Positions 43,741 to 55,575 of a DNA stretch of 64,000 nucleotides are shown one piece after another. Under the pieces are notes generated by a model. That model saw only the letters and a list, made by a program, of their open reading frames with translations, was not told the origin of the DNA and searched no databases. Each line of letters opens with the position of its first letter. Position 1 is the first letter of the stretch. Source of the DNA: Astropecten irregularis (taxonomy: Eukaryota; Echinodermata; Asteroidea; Paxillosida; Astropectinidae); assembly GCA_963971285.1 (NCBI GenBank), contig OZ020254.1:4340001-4404000 (forward strand). Direction: 5' to 3'. Made by a program: the position numbers and the translations under genes.

Positions 43741-44440
43741 TAGGTTGCAGGATACATAATTCAACACGTGTCTTAATTTTATAAGGCATATTGTGTGGAA
43801 AACACCCTATGTTCTGTTGCAGACTGACATAGTGCAGTCTTGTTGTTCTAGTTTATCATTAGTAGTTGAAGTATTTTGGACTGGAAAAATATGCTGAAAT
43901 GGCAGGACAAGGGGACATTGATTATTTCAAGTTTGGGTCAAACTTTAATTACAAAATAATCAAGTGTAATTAAAATTGATACGTGTACACCATTGAAAGT
44001 TTTAAATGTTCGTATTATAGAAATAAAAATGAATTTTGCGCCTGAATTTTTCTAGATAGTATAAGAAGGATATTCTAAATGTATCGTTGTATATTATACT
44101 CAATATCTATTTGTATAGCGATTCACGTGAGATATTTAATATTCATACTCCGTACATGAACTGGTAATTTCGGTGAAAACATGTCTTGAAAAATGAGAAC
44201 GAGTGCGAGTACAGTGTTTATACATGAAATTGTTTTGCGGTATGGCGCTCATCCACAAAAAGGTTTACATCAGTGTTGAAAATGTTACGAGAGAGAAAAA
44301 CCTACTCATTGCGTTATTGACCATTGAAAAAAAATTTTAACATTCTTAGTTGTTGATAATTAATGCATGTGGTTGTCATTTGTTAATTTGATATTTTGTA
44401 AACATTTAATATAGTTATTAGCCTGTTTGTGTTAAAGATT
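43740..44440. other. Intergenic, no feature recognised
   Basis: AT-rich, no repeat family or coding frame that I can support. Confidence 0.4.
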
Positions 44441-44467
44441 GGAACTTTCAATTTATCTGCTTTTTAT

Positions 44468-44822
44468 AACGCTTGATTGCTCGTCTGCTTGATTGCTCGT
44501 CTGCTTGCTTGCTCGTCTGCTTGATTGCTCGTCTGCTTGATTGCTCGTCTGCTTGCTTGCTCGTCTGCTTGACTGCTCGTCTGCTGGCTTGCTCGATTGC
44601 TCGTCTGCTTGATTGTTCGTCTGCTGGCTTGCTCGATTGCTTGCTTGCTCGTCTGCTTGCTTGCTCGTCTGCTTGCTTGCTCGTCTGTTTACTTGCTCGT
44701 CTGCTTGATTGCTCGTCTGCTTGATTGCTCGTCTGCTTGCTTGCTCGTCTGCTTGCTTGCTCGTCTGCTTGATTGCTCGTCTGCTTGATTGCTCGTCTGC
44801 TTGATTGCTGTCCTACTTGCTC
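44468..44822. repeat. 16-bp minisatellite (TGCTCGTCTGCTTGAT)
   Basis: About 22 units of 16 bp. Because 16 is not a multiple of 3, three units give a 16-residue periodic peptide, and long ORFs appear on both strands (for example the reverse SRRASKQTSNQADEQ). No gene. Confidence 0.85.
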
Positions 44823-44859
44823 TCCTGGTTTCAAACTGTGGGAGAAAGGGGGCATACCA

Positions 44860-45930
44860 CGTTATGTTGTGTTTTTGCTCCATGCAGTTACAGTTCTAGT
44901 CTAGTTTTAAAGTGAAAACGTAAGTGACACATATTATAATTGAATGGGTAAAACCTTTAATAAACTGACAGTTCTTGTGTTTTCAACATCCAAAGGATCA
45001 CACCGACACAAGGTGATCATATCCATAAAGCAATTGCAAATATATTTACATACTGTAAGTTGCATACACACTAAACTCAGTTCAATATTGTTTCAATTTG
45101 GCGGGAAAGTTTCACAAATATAGACTGCAGAATCTATGACCCCGCAATTTTTAAAAGAAAACAATAGAATCAATTAACTTCTTTTCGCAAAAGTCAAAAC
45201 ATATTTATAAGGTCGCAGTTTGTGTCTTCGTTTGCTTAATTTTATCAACAATTTTCATGTATAATTCTTAGCCAAGGTAGAATTAATTAAATTGAAAATA
45301 CAAGTATGTTATAAAACGTCAAGGCAAAAACGGACCCCTTTTCAAACCTCAACTTCGCTCTAGCTACGGTTTCAGCTCCAATTCGTGCCCCATTTTACAT
45401 TTATGCTTCTCTTTTTGAGCCAAAAACCCATAAAAATAGAGCCTGACCTTCAGTAAAAACCCAACCCCTAATATTTGGCCTGTTTACGATAGATTTCAGA
45501 TCTAAACTGAAGCTTGAACTGCACTGAGGTTTGAAGAAAAAAAAGGTCAAATATTATTCAATCTCATTCTAAAAATCTACCACCCAAAGTTCAGATTATA
45601 AAAATGTACAATACAATGATTTATATATTATTTACATATGTACATAATTATACAGTATACACTGGCACTTATAGATAGTGAGCGTTCTTTGTTCAAATAA
45701 ACACATTGTGAGCACATTATTCAGTCTTCAATTTTTGCTTATTGGGGGTGTCCAAATGTGTACTGGTAGTGAAATAGTCCAAAACATAGAAAGGATATTT
45801 GGAAACTGAACATGGATTTTAACAAAAATCTAATACAAAGAAAAACCTTCAAGTTACTGTGCGTTAAAGTGATGTCTCTTAAACATGTGAAGAATATGAA
45901 GAATGGCATGGGTTTACAATCCGGTTTGGA
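44860..45930. other. Intergenic, no gene recognised
   Basis: AT-rich; a short block near 45350-45540 resembles 29740-30010 (gcctc, agctacggtttcagctcc). Otherwise nothing. Confidence 0.35.
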
Positions 45931-45939
45931 CCCTCGAAA

Positions 45940-46070
45940 TTAGTGCCTTAACCGCGTGGTTGGTGGGCTGATATCTCGAGATATCCCCACCGAATTCCAC
46001 ATGGTGCCCGGTGGTTCGAACCCAACCACGGGCCCGCGCGGTGTTTGTAAATTTCCGAACCAGGATTGAA
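45940..46070 (+). repeat. tRNA-like or SINE remnant
   Basis: Contains ggtggttcgaacccaaccac (B-box-like, about 46009) and a GC-rich flank unlike the AT-rich surroundings. No complete cloverleaf evident. Confidence 0.25.
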
Positions 46071-46634
46071 AAGTGTGAAAATGCAAGAGGGGCAAACCCT
46101 AAGAGTACATGATGAAAAAATTAATAATAATGTAAATTGGTTGTTGATTCATTAGAATTGTTACAAATCCAATTCCATTAATGATTCAATAATTGTTTAA
46201 TTATCTTCTCATCATATTACCAAAAAGGTTTTGTTTTTCAGTCTTCAGAGCTACAGTGCCTAAGGAACCTCTGTGGTTCTCATTACAAAAATATATTATA
46301 ATGATGATAAGAATTATGGTCTAGCTCATCGGGTCATAGGTGACAAGTTTGATAAGAATTTTGTCCCTGGCTATTTAAATGTCACAAATGACACAAAACA
46401 AGAAGTCATTTGAGAGCTTGCGTGCTGTGTAATCACAAACAAGTGTCAGTCGGTCTAGGCACAACAGGATTTGATCTTCCTGAACCACATTGTGTTTGCC
46501 GCCATCTGTTGTCCGAAATGCGTCATTGCTCTTCCACTAATGGACGACTGAGGGCGTCTGACTTTTTCCCAGTATCCAGCGTGGTCCGAAATTCATTGTC
46601 GTTCAATTCACTCACGCCGTGATCATGTGTCGAG

Positions 46635-46772
46635 ATGTGTCGAGCATCCTCAGCCATTCTCGACACATTCTCCCTGGCAGTCATTTCACCTCATCCTGAA
46701 CGCCTGGAGCGAGAAGGTTCAGCGAGAACAGACTCTGTGCGGCACAGTGAAGATAGGCACTTTAGGCAGACG
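46635..46772 (+). other. Candidate first coding exon
   Basis: An ATG with G at -3, preceded by an in-frame stop at 46620, opens 46 codons (MCRASSAILDTFSLAVISPH, then PERLEREGSARTDSVRHSED) ending at a strong donor (CAGACG|GTAAGA). The stretch is GC-richer than its surroundings. Phase 0 donor. No acceptor partner found; it could belong to a gene that includes the exon at 55636, which is pure speculation. Confidence 0.25.
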
Positions 46773-47569
46773 GTAAGAAAATGGCGCCAATCCGAAGGGC
46801 GCCAAAAATCAGACGACATCCAAGCCAGCATAGCACATCACTCAGTTAGTTCGGAGCTCGGGCGCCGTTCTCAAAGAGTCATTTGATACTTTTTAAAAGT
46901 TCATTGCTGTATTATTTTCCTGAATAAGAAAATGTCTTCTGGTAGATGACGAATATAACTAAGCAGACACTACGACAGGAAGCGAGCTAGAAGGAAGGTA
47001 GCGAGTAGAAGCATCATGCTGACTTGTATTGCACAGCCTGTATAGAGAGAGATACACAGAGACAAAGGTATATTCCATCAATATGTACATAATATTCTGT
47101 TATATAATTATGAAGTAATGTGCCGTCTGAATAAGTGCAAGCTTAAGAATACTAAACAAATATCATTGACAAAGGGGCCTAGGTTGTTTCACTGCAGAAT
47201 AGCAAAGCAATGAGCATCGTGCGTAATTCTGTTCTACTATAAATTTCATGAAGTTGGTACAAGCCATCATCGAAGTCGGCACTGGCGTCGAATCCAGTGA
47301 GAACAAATTCATCTTCACTTAATGTTGCCAGATTTTAGAAATGCAGTCATTAAGATGAACATGCAGTGATGCATGGTTCGGCATGTGCGTTGTCGTTTGA
47401 GTTTGGTATAGATTCTAAAAGCCTCAGTGTATAGGGAACAAACAATAATTCAACTTTGGCTACAGTAAAGTTTCAGCTAAAGTAAACAGGTTATCAAAAT
47501 GGAGGCTTTTGCCTATACTGTGTCATAGCAGAAATACTAATTATATTTCAACAAGGAAGATGTATTTTA

Positions 47570-49139
47570 TCAAGAAGCTAATTTGGTAGAGCTTAATTGA
47601 GGCCGATTGGATGACAAAGCCGAAGCCTGAGCTGGAGGCAAGTTTCGAAAAAGAGTCAATGATACTGATTACTGAATGATCATTCTTACCAGAGCATGGC
47701 ACGAGGCCTGCGAGGTTCTCAGCCACATCCCCAAAGGCCAGGCAGTAGTAATTGTTGGTGCTGACCGAGTCCGTGTAGCTGGCACTCGACGCCTTGGAGA
47801 CTTGCACGCAGGTATACTGATAGGTGCTGCAGCTGGCCGACGGGATGTTGATCATGGCGCTGGCACCAGTGATAGTGACGGTAGAGCCGGCCGCCAGGGC
47901 CGCGTCCAGATTGACGGCGCTTGACGCCTCTGCGACGAACTCAACGGTGCTGGCGTCCACGTCCGTGGGGTCGGCGTGGCTGCTGATCAGGAACGCCAGG
48001 CCGAAGTTGTCGCCGGACGACGGGGCGGCGATGTCGGTGCCACCGGAGTTGCGGACGACTATGGAGTAGGTGACGATGTTGTCCACGTCCAAATCAAAGA
48101 TCAGATCGGTCGGACTGGTGACTGACAGGCCGTAGGCTTCGATATCTGTGGGTTTTATGGTAAGACTTGTAATTATTTTACACCCGAAATGAGTCTTAAT
48201 GTTCACCAACTTCCAACTGGCTAATATCCCGAATTTCGAAATAATTTAAGGACATAGGTGCCCAAACTGTCGTATTCAAAATTCGTATCTTTTGTCAATG
48301 CTATCTGATTGGTGACCGTAATTTTGATTAAGTCGATCGGGCTGTGTCATTTTCAGGATCATGCTTACGGCGCTCAATCACGTTTAAAAGAGCAAGTTAT
48401 AAAGGTGATTTGAGAATTGATTGTCACAAAAATATGTTTGGAATGATTTTATTCCAGTCAATGTCGTTTGCTCACTTACCGCTGGCAGAAGTCACCGTGG
48501 TCAGTCCCTCAGCGGAAGTGGTAGCGGCGACAGTCGTGCCCGAGTCGGTAGCAGCCGATGTGCTCTCCGAGTCCGTAGTGTAATCAGTGACCATCGTCGT
48601 GGCGCTATCTGTAGTGACCTCATCGGCGACCGTGGTGCTCGCTGAGGTGGTGGTCTCTCCCACACCCATGCCGTCATCTGTTACCTCGGATGCGCTCGCG
48701 CCTGCTGCAAAGAGCACGAAGAAAAGGTATAATGATTGGAATGGCGGTATCTTGGATATTTTACAAGCAACTTCCAAGTTGTAATTTCAATGAGAGCGAC
48801 GTGTTGAGTCCCCAGAAAGGTTTCAAACTTAACTCGCACTGAGACCAACGCACGTCATGGCCTGATGTGTTTAGACCAACTCTATAGACACATATAGGGA
48901 GTCGCCTTTCACTTTGACACACATCGTTAACCTTCTCCTCCAAGTCAACGTCACAAAGTCTATACACCAAAATTTCGCCGTGCAGTAATTTCATTTTGGT
49001 ATCCCGACAGAGTATCATCCGGGCTCTGACACTGCGCAAAACAGGTGAAGTTTTTACTTCGTCAAAGATCGACATACTTACCATTGAAAAGTAGGAGCAC
49101 CGCCAAAAGAGCTCCGAAAATCTGTACGTATGATGCCAT
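47570..49139 (-). CDS. Secreted Thr/Ser-rich protein with beta-rich C-terminal domain (266 aa, 4 exons)
   Basis: Reverse-strand exons in reading order: 49139-49082, 48704-48480, 48145-47690, 47631-47570, all phase 1; total 801 bp including TGA. Exon 1 is a signal peptide (MASYVQIFGALLAVLLLFN). Exon 2 is mucin-like (TTTSASTTVADEVTTDSATT and similar), likely O-glycosylated. Exon 3 encodes about 150 residues with IFDLDVDNIVTYSIVVRNSG, an Ig-like strand pattern recalling CARDB/DUF11 repeats (VTYSIVVRNSGGTD), and a paired-Cys end (CSTYQYTCVQVSKAS, YYCLAFGDV, VPC). Exon 4 is short and less certain, its acceptor cctccag|ct. I do not recognise the family. Expected location: extracellular matrix, coelomic or body-wall secretion. 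Confidence 0.8.
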
Positions 49140-49334
49140 CTGAAAATATTACAAGGGGAAGAAACCAATTATTAATTATTCCATTATAATAGGCGAATAA
49201 AGAGAAGTATTTCAAATGACTTTCATTTTGTATAGGGCCTACGAGATTTCATTTGCACACGATTCTTCTCAGAAGCACAAACTTAAGAGAAGAGTCTTTT
49301 ACCGCAAATCTTACTTTAAAAGGCGTGTATCGTT

Positions 49335-49535
49335 GGTAAAGGTGACAGAACAGCACTCACACTTTGTCTGATCGAGCATGTACATGGACGTGGAGTTATA
49401 AGCCTGCGAAAATTTGAGGCAGAATATTGTAACGAAATGTTTCTTCCAGCACCATCTTCATTATCCTGAAAGTTATACATAAATCTGTGAGCATTTCTGT
49501 TTTGGTTTGTTAGCAATCCTGCACTGTACCTTTAA
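49335..49535. mobile_element. Family A2 MITE, internally deleted
   Basis: Has aaaggtgacagaacagcact at the left and tagcaatcctgcactgtacc at the right. Just upstream of the reverse-strand secreted gene. Confidence 0.5.
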
Positions 49536-49895
49536 TCATTACTTCCACCATACATAGCATAAAGTCTTCTACACGATTAAAATCAGGGCAAGTGTAGACT
49601 ATAATTATGAATTAATTGTCAATCATTGGTAATGTTTTGACCGGTAACCATAAAGCTAAATGTCCCATGAGCACCAAGTGAACCCATGGTTGACTAAATC
49701 GACAATGATCGATCTTGGTCCAAGTAAAACAAAATATCGCAACCTATATCATCAATTTAAAATCCTGACAATAATAGTCGAAAAGAATAATCATGTACAT
49801 GGTTTTAGTTTTTCAATGTTTCATAATCATAATTGTATAACCTCGTTTTCTAAATCAAAGCTCATTCAACCTCGAGCCCATGAGCAGACGGTCCT

Positions 49896-49985
49896 ATAGC
49901 AACTCCGTACATGTTGATATGAGTTGTGACAACGTGACCAATAGCAACAAGCAACACCTATGCGCGGTTGCTAACACGCCTCCAC
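49896..49985. promoter_or_regulatory. Cluster of RFX-like half-sites with CCAAT
   Basis: Within 90 bp there are TAGCAAC (two), a GCAAC, a GGTTGCTA and a CCAAT box (49938-49942), mostly GC-richer than the surroundings. RFX and NF-Y sites often co-occur in promoters. It lies about 0.8 kb upstream of the reverse-strand secreted gene, but could serve another transcript. Motif-based inference. Confidence 0.3.
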
Positions 49986-50404
49986 GTTACGTACAACGTC
50001 CCTTTGTCGTCAATTAAACATGATATGCTAATGATTAGTGTTACGTCAAGGCTTGTGGGAAGACTGAGACAATGAGCAAACAATCTACGTGTACAGTGGT
50101 ACAATAAGTTAACCACCTGTTTCATTTTGCTTACGATTTGCATCTTACGATTTGCTTCAACTTTAATAATCAATTAATAATCAAAGTTTCGTTAATTTGC
50201 GTCCAAATAGCCGCCGTAAATGCTCACACCGTCCAAATATTTCGTCTTAAAAAATAGGTGTCAATTATCCTTTCTATGAAATCTATAAAAGTAAAATTGA
50301 TGATCAATTTATCCCTTTTCACCAGGTGTGCCTATATCATTTGATTACGTTTCTTTCCGATTTTTTTTACATTTTATTTACGTTTTTTATCCTTGTTTTC
50401 TCTT

Positions 50405-50525
50405 AATGTCATTGATAAGTGTTCAAAGAAAAATTTACAGGAGCGGAATACCGTAGCGGCGCTCTACCAACTGAGCTATCCAGCCCTTATGTTGGCGGTG
50501 TTCCTAACAGTCAATTATCTTTCAT
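50405..50525 (-). mobile_element. tRNA-derived SINE, reverse, internally deleted
   Basis: Has acaggagcggaataccgtag then ctctaccaactgagctatcc and cttatgttggcggtgttcc; the B box is deleted. Confidence 0.45.
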
Positions 50526-50527
50526 AA

Positions 50528-50665
50528 TTAGTACAAGTAATAAACTGCTGCAAGCTGCTCATCAGCCAAAATGACCTGAAATATATCAAATGCTTTAACT
50601 TAGGAGGGCCTGACGCGTTTCGATCCGATCAGGATCTTTCTCAAAGGCTATATGACGAACTACAA
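50528..50665. repeat. Family C half element
   Basis: tacaagtaataaactgctgc, then ttaggagggcctgacgcgtt and gatccgatcaggatctt; no right arm seen. Confidence 0.5.
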
Positions 50666-50814
50666 GAATATGCAAGTGAGTAATTGTCATGTTTTTTCTT
50701 TCCCTAAAAATATCTGATTATTTTGTGTATTTACTAAGAAATCGTAGCTTGTCTTCCCAGAAAAAAAAACCATTCCAAGATTATATCTTGGCGTGATGAC
50801 TCGAAATACAATCC

Positions 50815-51015
50815 CCACGAGAGTGAAAATGAAAAATATCACTCGTTCAAAAAAAAAGAGTGGTGGATATTTCACTCTTTTGGAGTGGTTTTCACTCTGG
50901 GCCAGAGTGAAAAATCACTCAAAACGATGCAAATTTCACTCTAAAAGAGTGGAAGACAACTCACGATAAAGAGTTGACCCTCATTTGGCTCTTCAAAGAG
51001 TGGCATTTCACTCTT
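50815..51015. repeat. GAGTGAAA / TTTCACTC cluster
   Basis: In 200 bp, more than ten copies of cactc or gagtg in alternating orientation (ttcactcttttggagtgg, agtgaaaaatcactc), forming many short overlapping inverted repeats. Confidence 0.5.
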
Positions 51016-51867
51016 TTGCGTTTAGAGATTACTGCTCGCGCGTTTGTATAACGTACGTACAGCAGGCGAAACGAAACAAGTTGAAAACCTTTTCTGCTGC
51101 TGAAACGGTTCTCCGTGGCTCTTTAGCGGGATATAAGAAGTCAGTCCCGGAGGGGAAGAGCTCTCGACACGACTGAGCCAGTCAAAAGGACCACTGAATA
51201 ATACCTAAGGGAGCCAAGTTTGTCTCTAGGTGAAGATGGGGATTTTGTGGCATCTGTGACCGAGTAACTCGCTGTGGAACGGTACCGATAACTGCCGCGT
51301 GATCGGTAATCTGAAAACGCCTGTTGAAATAAGTCTGAACTCAGTAAGTTGGCAATAAAAACCGATAGCTGCATAGAGGAGGTGCTCAAAATGATTAAAA
51401 ACTATCTTTTGACGACAAGATCTTCCAAAAAATCTTCTTCTTTTTCGTGAATTCACCCGACGCGCTTTAATATCAAATACAAAGTTGCAGTCTTCGAATC
51501 AGTACTTCCGGCGTTAACGCGTGCGCCTCTAAACTTCAAACACCTGTCAAGACAAGATTTTTAATTTGATAACATTTAACTGATTTATGATCCTTAAAAA
51601 AAAGTCAACAATTTCATGGATGGAGACACTCGACTTGAAACATATCACTTACTTTTGCTGAAGATGTATTTTCTGACGTATTTCCCTTGGTTGTAGGTTG
51701 TTTTTTTTTTCTAACGATGATCAGAAACTGTCCACGGAACTTGTTCTCCCTTGATTTGCCTTGGCGCCAAGTGCTTCTTCAAGTGGCGTTAGGGGCTCCG
51801 TACGGCGCGCTTTACCCCGCGTGGCTTGGCTAAAATGTTTGGCTTGGTGTTCTCAAAGACAATACCA

Positions 51868-51893
51868 GGTTGCTAAGCGATCACCTAGCAACC
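51868..51893. promoter_or_regulatory. RFX-like inverted half-sites GGTTGCTA / TAGCAACC
   Basis: An exact 8-bp inverted repeat, GGTTGCTA and TAGCAACC, separated by 10 bp. Each arm holds an RFX half-site (GTTGCY / RGCAAC), but the spacer is wider than the 0-3 bp of canonical X-boxes. It sits in a GC-richer stretch (51720-51910). Could be chance or promoter-associated. Confidence 0.25.
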
Positions 51894-52276
51894 TCCAGCC
51901 AAGAATCTAATGTATCCGTGAGAGGACCCACGGAGATGCCGTTATTTATATATACACTTAGTAAACAAAGGAATTAGGGGAATGTGTACCTAGCTAAAAT
52001 CAACATCTTTGGTGTTGAGGTAGTGGTTAAGGATTTGGCTTTTACACTCCTATCCTCCTGGGCTACTAACGTGGGGAAAATCCGGGAAGTGACGGTAGTG
52101 CATGGTTGGTGATGAATAAACATGAGAATGGTTGTGTCCATTTTAAGGGAAGCCCGTTGCTAAGACCACCGGACATGAGGGTGGTGTTGGGTAAACTTGC
52201 TTGACCACACGCAAGGGAGCTGGGTCCGTGCGAGCAGACGGGTCTTAGGCCTACTCTGAGGACATGGCCATTAAAC

Positions 52277-52420
52277 CTACAGGCGGCCTTCGACTCGTAT
52301 GGCAGTCTGAAGCTGATCAACAGTTCCTTGTACCACTCGGTGATCTCTCCTTCGGCTTCTAGGCAAGGTCAAGGATGATGCGAGCATCTTCCTGATATGA
52401 TGAAAGTGTCTCCTCTACAA
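52277..52420 (-). pseudogene. Degenerate coding fragment with a frameshift
   Basis: On the reverse strand, one frame reads IQTVVEETLSSYQEDARIIL then DLA and a TAG. Two bases further, another frame continues smoothly as EAEGEITEWYKELLISFRLP then YESKAACRF. The join looks like a 2-bp frameshift in one former protein, or an exon starting after the TAG (acceptor cctag at 52359-52360, possible donor after 52277). No family recognised; may be a dead transposon ORF or a processed pseudogene. Confidence 0.3.
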
Positions 52421-52464
52421 CCGTCTGAATCATTTCATTTCTCGAATTAAGTTGCGGCACTGAA

Positions 52465-52610
52465 TGCGATCTTCGATTAAGATCCTGCTAGGATCGATAC
52501 GCATCACTCCCCCCAAACTCCAATCATTTAAAAAATATCAGGTCATTTTATTTGCTGATGAGCAGCTTGCTTTCAGTTAATTACCTGCATTAATTTAATT
52601 TAATAAGTGC
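52465..52610. repeat. Family C half element, reverse
   Basis: ttaagatcctgctaggatcg, then ccaaactccaatcattta and tgctgatgagcagctt; a degraded right half. Confidence 0.45.
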
Positions 52611-53560
52611 TCATCTGTATTGTTTACATAGACAACTGTTGTTTGGGTTCAAACCCGAGTTCACTTTGAACGTTTCGTGTTGGCGTTTTTGTTCATTTCA
52701 TCCTGCTAATGGCTTACATCTCTGAATACACAGCACATCATCATACTTCTAAGTTACATTGCCTTAGAAGTGTGATTTTGCCATGAGCGTCATTTTGGTC
52801 CGGGAAAGTTATTTGTTTTCACATTTATAAATTTTCATTAATAGATAAAGTATAGGTTCAAGAATTGAGTGTCTAAAGATTTGCAGTTAATACTTCAAAA
52901 TGACCACCACTATGATATCTCCATATTTAATTCGCCAGAATTCGTTTTGCAAAGAGTTGAAATAAATTTGAAAAACAAGTCAAAGACTTTTAATTTTCTA
53001 GAATACATGATTTACTAGATTTTACAGATAATTAACTATAAACAATTAGTAGCCCAACCGCACTTCACAAAAAGGGAAATAAGCACAAAATATGTGTTCC
53101 TAGTATTGTGTCTTACTTCGCTGCTAACGAGTCTTGCGGGCTCAATGAACCTGTCCAGAACATTCTGATTCTTAAAAGAACCAAAATATTATAAATCGAC
53201 GTTTCAATCAGCATGACCTGACCATCATACAGAATGCAGAAGAACCTTCAACATAAATGTCTTCAACTTCTAAAATTGACGAAATCTCGAACGTTCAATA
53301 CCATTCAATTTTAACGCGGCTTTTGGTCAAAATGTACTTAGCAATGGACAATTACATTTAGGCCCCAGCTATTTATGATCGTTTGTTTGATATTCTGAAA
53401 ATAGTCACAGAAATATACAGGGTCCCTGTTTCGTCATCTTGATACTTCCACAAAATGTGAAGTCACCAAGATATAGAGCGACCCCAAGATTCTTGAATAC
53501 CGGTGGTTATATACGTGCTAAGGTTGCAAGCATTATTGACATGGGATGAAATCACTTCAG
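52610..53560. other. Intergenic, no feature recognised
   Basis: AT-rich, no coding-like frame and no repeat family recognised. Confidence 0.4.
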
Positions 53561-53567
53561 CAAATAA

Positions 53568-53804
53568 ATGAGAATGAAAAGGAGGTTTGCTGTGGAGTCG
53601 CCCAGACCACACAGTGAACGTTACTACCACAAGGACCATCTAGCCCCCCTCAGTCGCAGGCGAACAAAGGATACCATGTTGAAACCAACACAGAACTTGA
53701 ACAAACAGAGACCAAGGCATACAAACAAGGGAAAACAACCCGAGGTGTTTTTTTTTAGGGGATTCAAGTGCCCCTCGTTGGAGGATTCATCAATGAAGAG
53801 CTGA
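53568..53804 (+). other. Possible small ORF, unrecognised
   Basis: An ATG-started ORF of 78 codons, basic and rich in Arg/Lys/His (MRMKRRFAVESPRPHSERYY, HKDHLAPLSRRRTKD). The composition is a little GC-richer than its surroundings. There is no recognisable domain or signal peptide. It may be a spurious ORF or part of a longer RNA. Confidence 0.15.
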
Positions 53805-53937
53805 GATGAAATCATAGAACGTACGATTCACGTCTTAAGAACGGGGTTAGCTCCATGGTCTAAGCATAGAGCTAGCTCTTCCTAACTCTATGGTCTAAGT
53901 CACTGTGAAAACTTTAGATTAATATCACATGGATAAA

Positions 53938-54275
53938 AGGTGCAGTACAGGATTGGTAACACGGTCACCAAACAGATTTACGTATATCTATCAGAGTAGG
54001 CTTATGAAGATGGTGCTGGAAGAATCTTACAGTTCAAATATTGTTCCGCCTGAAATGATGTATTTATCCAGAAATTAGTCAAAGACCGAAAACAATGTTG
54101 ATCTCGAGGTGAGATCAAAATGAATCCTGTTAAAGAATGTTTTTCACATTTTTTTTTTGGCTACAGTTTCTGAAGATGATATGAGCTGAAATTTTCACTG
54201 ATTTGGTTTAATTCCATGACAAATCAAATTATGAACAGTCTGTAACCCTGGAAGTCTATTATGCCTTTAAGCTAT
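53938..54275. mobile_element. Family A2 MITE, diverged
   Basis: Starts aggtgcagtacaggattggt, contains aagatggtgctggaaga and tgatctcgaggtgagatcaa; right end attatgcctttaa. Confidence 0.5.
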
Positions 54276-54335
54276 TATTTGAACCAACATTTTTGTCTGT
54301 TTTAGTTAAAAATGTTCGGTTTTAACTGAAAAAAA

Positions 54336-55575
54336 AAACAGATATGGAGTATTGCCCCCTAGTAGTTCCCCCAGTATGGAGTAGTGCCCCTTGTAGTTCC
54401 CCTAGTAGTTCCCCCAGTATGGAGTAGTGCCCCCAGGTAGTTCCCCCAGTAGTTCCCCAGTATGGAGTAGTGCCCCCTAGTAGTTCCCCAGTATGAAGTA
54501 GTGCCCCCGGTAGTTCCCCCAGTAGTTCCCCCAGTATGGAGTAGTGCCCCCTAGTAGTTCCCCCAGTATGGAGTAGTGCCCCCTAGTAGTTCCCCTAGTA
54601 GTTCCCCCAGTATGGAGTAGTGCCCCCGGTAGTTCCCCCAGTATGAAGTAGTGCCCCCGGTAGTTCCCCAGTATGGAGAAGTGCCCCCAGGTAGTTCCCC
54701 CAGTAGTTTCCCCGGTATGGAGTAGTGCCCCTAGTAGTTCCCCCAGTATGGAGTAGTGCCCCTAGTAGTTCCCCCAGTATGGAGTAGTGCCCCTAGTAGT
54801 TCCCCTAGTAGTTCCCCCAGTATGGAGTAGTGCCCCCAGGTAGTTCCCCCAGTAATTCCCCAGTATGGAGTAGTGCCCCCTAGTAGTTCCCCCAGTATGA
54901 AGTAGTGCCCCCGGTAGTTCCCCCAGTAGTTCCCCCAGTATGAAGTAGTGCCCCCCGGTAGTTCCCCTATAGTAGTTCCCCAATTATGAAGAAGTGCCCC
55001 CGGTAGTTCCCCCAGTATGGAGTAGTGCCCCCAGGTAGTTCCCCCAGTAGTTCCCCCGGTATGGAGTAGTGCCCCTAGTAGTTCCCCCAGTATGGAGTAG
55101 TGCCCCCTAGGTGTTCCCCCAGTATGAAGTAGTGCCCCCGGTAGTTCCCCCAGTATGGAGTAGTGCCCCCAGGTAGTTCCCCCAGTAGTTCCCCCAGTAT
55201 GGAGTAGTGCCCCCTAGTATGTTCCCCCAGTATGGAGTAGTGCCCCCTAGTAGTTCCCCTAGTAGTTCCCCCAGTATGGAGTAGTGCCCCCAGGTAGTTC
55301 CCCGGTATGGAGTAGTGCCCCCAGGTAGTTCCCCCAGTATTGAGTAGTGCCCCCCGGTAGTCCCCCCAGTGTTGTAGTTCCCCAGTGTTGTAGTTCCCCC
55401 AGTATGGTAGTTCCCCAGTATGGGAGTAGTTCCCCCAGTATGGAGTAGTTCCCCCAGTATGGTAGTTCCCCCAGTATGGTAGGTCCCCCAGTATGGTCGT
55501 TCCCCCAGTATGGAGTAGTACCCCCAGTATGGAGTAGTACCCCCAGTATGGAGTAGTACCCCCAGTGTGTTTGTC
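54336..55575. repeat. 1.2-kb minisatellite, CCCCC-rich
   Basis: About 40 imperfect units built from agtatggagtagtgccccc and tagttcccccagt (roughly 30 bp). Open on the reverse strand as Gly-Thr-Thr-Tyr-Trp repeats. Ends 60 bp before the acceptor of the exon at 55636. Confidence 0.85.

Noticed and set aside
44448..44883. Long ORFs of Ser/Arg/Lys/Gln repeats on both strands
   Set aside because: They are read-through of a 16-bp minisatellite that is open in several frames; no splice sites or start context.
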